Origin: Valencia hispanica
Taxonomy: Eukaryota > Chordata > Actinopteri > Cyprinodontiformes > Valenciidae
Direction of reading: 5' to 3'
Length of the DNA: 64,000 nucleotides
Assembly (NCBI GenBank): GCA_963556495.2
Contig: OY747723.1
Coordinates: 12,742,501 to 12,806,500 of the forward strand
Shown: in pieces, positions 57,476 to 64,000 of the stretch
Layout: each line of letters opens with the position of its first letter
How positions within the stretch are numbered: the first letter of the stretch is position 1
Notes under the pieces: generated by a model
Told to the model about the DNA's origin: nothing
The model's database searches: none
Seen by the model: the letters and a program-made list of their open reading frames with translations, nothing else
Position numbers and translations under genes: made by a program

Positions 57476-58033
57476 ATTTAGGATCCAGATAAAGTTTGTT
57501 TCTCAACTTATGGAGGAAGTCTTGTTACACTATTTTCAAAAATAGCAAAGCCGGCATTCTATTCCAATTTAAAATTCATCAACGAAACACAATCAAGTAT
57601 GGAAAAAGTAACTTGAATTCCTTCAACTAGATTTCCTATGAAATTTTAAGAAAACTATATGTTAATGTATAGCTTTTACAAAACATTGCTTTCAGCTGTC
57701 CAATATAGAGGATATATACGTTTTATTTATTTACCCATCTATTTCGGGGCCACTTTTAATCACCATATGTAAAAAAAGTGTGAAAACATTCCATAATTAA
57801 AAACATTAACCCCCCACAATTTTTGATTTTGGAGTCCATCGCCTTAGCATATTTAGCGCCCCTCATTTAGCTTTCCCCATTCTGCAGGGGCCCCTGCCCC
57901 TTGATTAAATAAAATATTTAACAATATAGCATTTATATTTATATTTCAAAGACACGACAATCCCATGTTACGCAAAAAAAAAAAAAAAAAAAATTCTAAC
58001 ATTTAATTTAATTCACATTCCATAACTCCTAGG
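57476..58033. other. Unassigned intron 1 DNA, poly-A run
   Basis: A-run of about 20 at 57973-57991. Nothing else is recognised. Confidence 0.35.
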
Positions 58034-58228
58034 GCAGTGTTTCCCAACCCTGCTCCTCAAGGCCCCCCTTTCCCTGCATGTTTTAGATATTTCCCTGCTC
58101 CAGCACACCTCATTTCAGTTTGACGGCTGATTAACAGGCGTCCGCTGAACTGTAATCACCTGACTCAGGTGTGTTAAAGCAAGAAAACATCTCAAACATT
58201 GCAGGGCAGTGGGCCTTGTGGAGCAGGG
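58034..58228. mobile_element. Palindromic hAT short element, right tip lost
   Basis: The left end is CAGTGTTTCCCAACCCTGCT. The right arm GGGCCTTGTGGAGCAGGGTT is followed by A-rich sequence instead of the mirrored tip. Internal CTGCTCCAGCACACCTC pairs with CAGGTGTGTTAAAGCAAG. Confidence 0.8.
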
Positions 58229-59360
58229 TTGAAAAAATAAATAAATAAAATGATTTGACACAAACGGACATTTCTCTTAGTCACTTCTCAAAATGGGAAA
58301 TACAAGAGAGCATGTGCGTTTTCCCTTACTTGTCTAATGTTGCCGATGGCTACCCTAGGAGCAATAATAAAGTGGATCATGTATACCGACCTTAATCTAA
58401 TTCAGTTTACTTACACTGGCGTCTATTCAATCGAATCACAGAGATTCAAAGTAGATATTGAACATTCAGTCTGCTTGTAGTTACCCAGCTATGAAGTCGA
58501 GTTCAGTCTGTTATTCAAATCTAAGGAAACCCAGTGGGTCCGAGTTCTTTTGGGACCTCCTGGGTTAAGCCGTCGATGCACTCATGGAGTGATTTTAGTC
58601 AGTCACCCGTAGCAAAGTTCACCGATGTTTCAGGTCTTCTCCATTTGTGGATAAAAGGCTCTCCCTGTGTTTCTATGGAGTCCCAAAAACCTTAGAAATA
58701 GCTGTGTAACCTTTTCCAGACTAAAGCATTTAAATAACTTTGTCATGTTTTTTTCTTTGTCATATTTCTTTAGACTGGGGGACGTGATCAGTGACTTTAT
58801 GCTTTTAGAGTGGTCCCAGTTAAGTGATTGCTTAATTGTACAGGTCTGGCATTAATAAACCCTGGGTGATTCTTTCTCTTAATGTTAATCACAGTTGATT
58901 CCAGATTTAACAAGAGATTACTTTTTCCACATAGGGCCAAGTTGGTTGGGGATAGGGTTTCCCCCTATTATAAGTCACAAATTGTTGTGTTTTGTTCCAC
59001 TCATCTCTCTCTGATATTAACATTTGTGGATCAAAAACACTGAAGTGCAACAAAACGAGAAGAAGATATCTCAGCTTTTGTATTTCACTGTTAGAAAAAC
59101 AAACATTTAACATGGGACTCCCCCTCTAAATGAATGTACTCCAATTAAAAGGTTTAAGTTTTCCCAAACATTTTCCCTGAGATATTTCTACAGCAATAAA
59201 ATATGGAAGCTTTATACACATCTTTGTATTTTAGCCAAATATACTGAATCAGCAGGAAATCTGAACAGTTTAACAATGTTTTTAAATGATTTCTCAGTGA
59301 GGAATTGCCCTCCCAGACAAAAGGCAACAGCACGGCTCTCCACATTAGACAGGTACTCAC
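58229..59360. other. Intron 1 DNA beside exon 1
   Basis: A small Tc1-type piece (GATTACTTTTTCCACATAGG) lies near 58916-58935. The rest is unassigned. It ends at the exon 1 donor. Confidence 0.4.
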
Positions 59361-59436
59361 TTTGTCCTTCGAATTTCCGAATAATCACTCCTAGAAACGT
59401 GTTTTGTGGCGCAACATGACCTCTCCGAACAGGCAT
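59361..59436 (-). CDS. kcnh7: kcnh7 exon 1 (start codon, N-terminal cap)
   Basis: ATG at 59434-59436. The 76 coding nt give [20 protein letters not shown], then KFEGQ plus one base. The donor is CAAA|GTGAGT (59355-59360), the exact consensus. The first 25 residues are the ERG-family cap that inserts near the gating machinery, and 76 nt is the same coding length as in KCNH2. The start context GGAACCATGC has A at -3. Position 17 is Val where I recall Thr in human KCNH7. The open frame continues past the donor to 59212 only by chance. The 5' UTR upstream is purine-rich on the coding strand. Confidence 0.96.
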
Positions 59437-59990
59437 GGTTCCGTTTCCCCCCTCCCTCCCTCCCCCCCAAAAAATAAATGTTTATAAGGGAAAATAAATA
59501 AATCTTTGGCTGAGCTTCAAGCGCGTGCCTTTCAAGTTCGCAGGTGTAAAACCGAAGCCAGCAGGGCTCCCCCGGTTTCCTTTGTCAGCACTCAGTCATC
59601 CTCGTAAAGGAAAAAAACAAAAAAATACAGATATCCACCCCCGACCGAATCACCCCTTTTATTTCAGCTCCCCGGCTGAGCGCATAGCAGAGGCTTCCCT
59701 CCCTGCGCTCCGCTCCGAGGTGAAGCCCGAAAGCAAGGAAGAGCCGGCGGCGGGTCGCGGCGGAACCAACATATCTCACCGCAGCTCCTTCGCGAGCGTT
59801 TGTGGCGGCGCGTGAGAACGGCTGGTGTGCGCGCGTGGCGCTCGGAGGGTGGAGACAGGGTGCTGTCGTGATGGGAAGACTGATGGTCTATTAGTCCAAT
59901 GGCTCGACGCTGGCGCCGACACTGCGAGAGAGAAAAAAAATGGGATGCGCAAACAAAGAGGCAGAGGCAAACAAACTACGGCAGCGCTGT
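59437..59990 (-). promoter_or_regulatory. kcnh7: Probable kcnh7 promoter / 5' UTR, CpG-rich
   Basis: From about 59640 to 59940 the sequence is much richer in G+C and CpG than the flanks (for example GCCGGCGGCGGGTCGCGGCG, GCGCGCGTGGCGCTC). This is directly upstream of the start codon on the coding strand, as expected for a CpG-island-type promoter. A polypurine/polypyrimidine run lies at 59442-59469. The transcription start cannot be placed. Short ORFs here look like CpG-island artefacts. Confidence 0.6.
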
Positions 59991-60499
59991 GACGTTACGG
60001 TCAAGTTGGCTTATTTCATTTTTGTAGCTGACATTCAACTACACAATAAATACATAAATGAAACTGCTTGCTTGTTAGTTTGGTTTTTGCGTGAGAGGCT
60101 AAAATAACGCCACAACTTTTGAGTCGCGCACCTGTCACGAGCACAGCACGTGCCAAACAGTCGAAGAGAGAAGGGTAAGGGGGAGCGGCGTCACTCAGGT
60201 GTATGTCATTAACATTAGACAGACGCTCTTGAGTAAAAAAAAAATGGCGACTCATGTGTGTAGTCTGTATTCCCTACTGTGTCATGGAGCATTTTCACTG
60301 CCGAGGAGGCGCTGGCCATGGTGCTGCCCAGGCGTTTCACTTTCCCCCGTCTGGTATCCATGATTAAACAGCCATGCTCGTCTTTCACTTTGCCTCTATA
60401 TCCATGAGAAAGTGTTGAAGCAATCATTTTAAATAAAGATAAAATGTAAAATTTTTACAAAATACTTCTTTCTCCATTGATTTCAGTTGTGTATGAGTC
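59991..60499. other. Upstream flank with an unassigned minus-strand frame
   Basis: The frame at 60215-60427 (minus) reads GYRGKVKDEHGCLIMDTRRG, then KVKRLGSTMASASSAVKMLH, with no domain I recognise. It lies upstream of kcnh7 on the same strand. It could be a pseudogene piece or chance. Confidence 0.3.
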
Positions 60500-60690
60500 A
60501 TTTACAGTAGTTTGCAAATGTATTCAGAAGCCTGACACCTTTGAACATTTTTAATGTTACAACTACAAACTTCGATAAGGCAACGCAAAGTAGTGCATAT
60601 TTGTGAACTGGAGGGAAAATAGTGGTTTGCTCTAAATTAGGATTAGGTCTGAACCTTGACTAGACCATTTTAACACAGGAATTTGCTAAA
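60500..60690. mobile_element. Tc1 terminal fragment
   Basis: TTTGCAAATGTATTCAGAAG, ACATTTTTAATGTTACAACT, ACGCAAAGTAGTGC and GAACTGGAGGGAAAATAGTG, then GGTCTGAACCTTGACTAGAC, follow the order of a common fish Tc1 end. Confidence 0.75.
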
Positions 60691-60692
60691 CC

Positions 60693-61012
60693 AGTGTTTC
60701 CCAACCTTGATTCTCAAGGCCTGCATGTTTTAGAACAATTTTCTGGCTTCAGATGATTCCAGTGCAACAAAAGCCTGTTATTCAGCCAAAAATTGAAATC
60801 AGGTGTGCTAGACTCTTGAGGAGTGCTCCTCAGGGCCCACTGCTCTGCATGTTTTAGATGTTTTCCTGCTTCAGCACACCTGATTTCAGTAGATGGCTGA
60901 TTAACAGTCTATTGCTGAGCCGCAATCATCTGAAGCAGATGTGGTAAAGCAGGGAAACATCTAAAACAGGCAGGGCAGTTGGCCTTGAAAACCAGGTTTG
61001 AGAAACACTGGA
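60693..61012. mobile_element. Palindromic hAT short element, composite
   Basis: Outer ends CAGTGTTTCCCAACCTTGAT and, mirrored, CAGTGTTTCTCAAACCTGG. The interior repeats the left-arm text a second time (CTGCATGTTTTAGATGTTTT near 60845), suggesting one copy inside another or an internal duplication. It sits beside the Tc1 fragment. Confidence 0.75.
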
Positions 61013-61229
61013 TTAGATGATTCTGATGAATATTATTTTACACAGTTGGTGTAATTTCATTCTTACAGTTATGGTAATAATTAAAATAAAGTACCACTCT
61101 TTTCATATCAGGTCATAATAAAAGACAATAAATAAAAATTATGTGATTTTGAATCCAATTCTAAAACTGTTTAAATCCAACTTCAAGAGTAGCACACAAA
61201 AATCACACAGCAGTTTCCGTAGAGTCATT

Positions 61230-61740
61230 ATTTATTAAAGAAAGATGTAGCCAAAAACAAAGAAGGAATCAGTATGTGGAAAATTAAGTACACCCTATAA
61301 TCCAAAAACTTTTAAAGCCAGTAGGGTAGTTTTCTCTTTGACATTATCAATATCACTTTACAGCATGGCTTCGGTGCATTAAAGTTTGCAGATATTTGTT
61401 CCTATGTTTTCTGGACTTTGACTAGGCCATTGGAACACATTGATTCTTTTCGTTTTCAGCAGCTTTGTTTTACAGCTGCATTGTCATCGTCCTGTCGATG
61501 AACTAAATTTGACCAGACCTTGCAGATTCACTGAGTGCAAGGCGCCCAGGTCCCATAGCTGCAAAACAAGCCCACATGATCATCACTTCACCACCATGCC
61601 GGACAGTCAGCCAAACAGCTCTAGATGTGCTACCATGATATCTTTGGAGGAAAGAGGCTTTCACCTGGCAACCCTTTCAAAACAACCTAAAGCAGTTCAC
61701 TCTTTTTCCAATTTTTTTTTACTTTAGGACTTAACTTGCC
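61230..61740 (-). pseudogene. Tc1-like transposase remnant
   Basis: Antisense text in order: GACTTTGACTAGGCCATTGG, TGCATTGTCATCGTCCTGTC, CATAGCTGCAAAACAAGCCC, then ACATGATCATCACTTCACCA and GAAAGAGGCTTTCACCTGGC, then AACCCTTTCAAAACAACC. It belongs to a Tc1 family distinct from the others here. No open frame. Confidence 0.65.
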
Positions 61741-62799
61741 GTAGCATGTGAGTTGAAGCATTTTTGTATTTACAATTTCTGACCCAGATTGATGAGCAGC
61801 AACATCTGTTTCTCTAAAGTCATTGCTAACATTTTCCACTTTGATGTTGTTTTAAGACATCCACTTATGCCCCAGATTAGCTCCCTTGAAAGGTAAACAG
61901 GTACTTATATGGTACGTAAAACACTAACAAAAACAGCCGTGCTCAGTCAACAACTGTTCTCATGACTTCTTCTTCTCTATAAACTAGCAGGCTGAAGAGG
62001 GCTCTGAATCTGTGCATACAGTGGAGAAGCAGAAGCTCCGACCGGAAGGGCTTTAATGCGCTCTCACATCCTTTGAGTTAATTTTCTTCACTCGCTCCCT
62101 TTTACTGGGGCGTTCAATTTATTTCCTTCTCAGTCACATGTGCACTCTCAGACACACACGAGCAAAAGGACTCGGCCCGGGTCTCTGTGAAACATCTGTC
62201 CTGTGCTTACAGTCGCTCCCCTCCATCTGGTCCTCGGGGAAAACAGCCCACAACACAGAGACGTGGTGGAAGGTCAGTGGCATTTGCTGGTTTTACAAGC
62301 TTTTGATCTCATCTACGCCTATCGTAGATTCTGTGCTAAAGACTTGACTTATGTCATATTTACCACCTTTTATAAAAGTACGACTATTGCCAAATGGAAC
62401 GATGTTAACAGCTGCTTTACAGTATTTATCACCATTGTGTTGCAAAATCTTGCCCGTCGTTACAATTTATACTGTAATGCGGACTGATTTCATTAAAAAA
62501 AGTGAAATCCTCATTGTAAATGATTTATTTCCCTCCAGCAAGCACCAATCACCCACACACAAAGTAGAACAGTAAAGGGTAGCCTTACCCTTGAGTCATA
62601 TTCACATTACTGGGAGTGACAGCAGAAATTAATCGTACTCTAGCTCCTGACCTGCTCGCTTGAATAGACAACATTTTTTTCTGAATCAAATGTTTTTTCC
62701 TCAAAAGCAGAAATATATTAATTACCACTTGAGATATTACAGAATACTGCAAATATAGAATACTGTAAACATATTTACACATCTTGAGGTTTTTATGTA
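61741..62799. other. Unassigned upstream DNA
   Basis: No repeat or coding similarity is recognised. ORFs at 62138-62575 overlap in several frames without a domain. Confidence 0.3.
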
Positions 62800-62905
62800 C
62801 CCAAAACAAGGCGGTGCGTAACTGTGAAGTGGAAGGAAAGTGATGGATTGTTTTCTAACTTTTTTTTTTGTATATAAATAAAAATCTCAAAAGTGCGGCA
62901 CCCTC
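62800..62905. mobile_element. Tc1 terminal fragment
   Basis: GCGTAACTGTGAAGTGGAAG, GAAAGTGATGGATTG, then ATAAAAATCTCAAAAGTGCG resembles the inner part of the common fish Tc1 terminal region. Confidence 0.65.
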
Positions 62906-64000
62906 AGATCATTCTTAATCATTACCTATCTCCAGCTCACCATCTCAGCTCATTTCCAGCCTCCAGTTCAGCAACCACACTGGTCACCCTCCTACTCCAC
63001 TCACTCTCCCCTGGCTTCTCCACTTCATCACCCCTGTGAGCATTTATCACTACAAAATCTCCAGATCAATTTTCCTCTTCTCATCCTCTGCTCATTTAAG
63101 TGCTCCAGCTCCCACTCCCCAGAAGCCCCTTGGAGTCTCTCAGCACCTCCAGGAGGATGATTTTGCACAATCATCCTCATTTCTTTTCTTTTTTTTGTTT
63201 TAACTGTCCTGTCCTCCCCACTGACTCCAATAGGCCAAGATTCACCAAGGCAGGGAGGCCCTGGCAAGTCTGCCCTGGGCTGCACCATATCAAACACCAT
63301 ATGTGACTGACATCCATCACCGGCCGATACCCAGCCCCGGCAGACAGACAACTGCTATCCGATGGCTCAGCAAGCGACCAAATCCAGCTGCCCCCCTGCA
63401 CATCCAGTACCTGGTCAGTCCACCGGTGAGCCCAACCGACCCCACAGTGCACACACAGTGCACAAAGACCAAGACCCATGACCCAGGTCCAGTCCCCAAA
63501 AACTGATCAGACCCAGAAACGCCACCCATCCACTGCAGCCACCTTCGCGACACCCCAACGCAAACAAGGCAAAACGCCTCCAAGAAATCGTCGATGAGAA
63601 TTGGCCCAGAGTAAACAAAAAGCACGCGTCAGCCACCGACCATGACCGCCACACACTGGCAGCGGCAAAAGAGACACCCACACTGGCCAACCCCCAGCCA
63701 GGACCACATCCAGTTGGAACAGCGCCCCAGAACCCTGCTTCTCTGTTAAAAACAAACGGACGGCCTTGTTTACGCTCAAGAAAGTATCTGGTGCGCACAA
63801 GATAGTAAGTGGTTAGCACGAGAAAGTAACTGGTGCGCAAGAGAAACCAACTTTTTTTTTGCCCTTGTTCCCTTAGGGGCTCCGTACATTTGCTATATTT
63901 GGCTCGAATTTATCGGCTTATTTTATCTTAGTTTGAGTTTTACCAGTATCCCGCCATATTACTTACGCACAGGTCTCGCGAGATCTTAGCAGCTCATCCT
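62906..64000. other. AC-rich unclassified repeat-like region
   Basis: From about 63180 to 63780 the plus strand is strongly C- and A-rich, giving long open frames on the minus strand (63177-63840) with no domain and Gly/Trp-rich composition. It is followed by three 21-bp tandem units. Probably the 5' part of an unclassified mobile element running off the window. Confidence 0.4.
63777..63839. repeat. Three 21-bp tandem units
   Basis: Units at 63777-63797, 63798-63818 and 63819-63839, pattern C(A/G)AGAxAGTAxxTGGTxxGCA. In the minus-strand frame this gives a seven-residue repeat (YFLV/YYLV). Confidence 0.9.

Noticed and set aside
59525..59815. 96-codon ORF in the CpG-rich promoter region
   Set aside because: High-GC stretches lack stop codons; it runs antisense to kcnh7 and shows no domain.
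63317..63840. Gly/Trp-rich minus-strand protein-coding gene
   Set aside because: Several overlapping frames are open because of base composition; no domain, start context or splice evidence.

Overview
This window is intronic and genic DNA from a ray-finned (teleost) fish. Two lines of evidence point there. One is a vertebrate ERG-type potassium channel gene with consensus splice sites. The other is a repeat landscape typical of teleosts: several Tc1-like families, hAT elements and their short derivatives, L2/Maui-like, RTE/Rex3-like and L1-like LINEs, and tRNA-derived SINEs. No bacterial operon, CRISPR array, rRNA or free-standing tRNA gene is visible. The species cannot be named from sequence alone.

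The only host gene I can support is the 5' part of a KCNH7-like (ERG3, Kv11.3) channel gene on the minus strand. Exon 1 (59361-59436), exon 2 (56008-56238), exon 3 (13377-13532) and exon 4 (2157-2636) splice in frame, all at phase 1. Together they encode the first 314 or so residues: the N-terminal cap, the PAS (eag) domain and part of the cytoplasmic linker. The transmembrane segments, pore and cyclic-nucleotide-binding homology domain lie beyond position 1. Introns 1, 2 and 3 are about 3.1, 42.5 and 10.7 kb. A CpG-rich stretch just upstream of exon 1 (about 59520-59990) is the probable promoter and 5' UTR.

The introns are crowded with mobile DNA. From left to right: an RTE-like LINE with a SINE in it (170-1725); exon 4; an L2-like LINE (4240-5830); a hAT element with perfect 8-bp target duplications (7394-8376); Tc1 remnants around exon 3; a nearly complete Tc1 element inside an older Tc1 (18011-19519); a hAT short element with perfect 8-bp duplications (22272-22516); a hAT element that keeps a BED zinc-finger reading frame (23266-24070); a 1.6-kb inverted-repeat element that interrupts a LINE at its catalytic codons (27650-29287); an L2 element with an intact YADD motif (29440-30705); two decayed Tc1 copies (36905-37985, 40160-40630); a 1.9-kb hAT element with a long perfect hairpin (43305-45207); a SINE inside an L1-like LINE (45293-45522); a Tc1 element (46900-48348); a Tc1 element with an intact DD34E region split by frameshifts (53868-55345); and a long palindromic element split by a LINE tail, in intron 1 (56748-57475).

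No transposon here looks fully autonomous: every transposase or reverse transcriptase seen is frameshifted, truncated or internally deleted. The strongest candidates for something new are the element at 27650-29287, which carries a decayed YqaJ/SWIM-type coding segment, and the BED-only hAT element at 23266-24070. Several AT-rich, repeat-free intronic blocks may be conserved regulatory elements, but that needs alignment to other fish.
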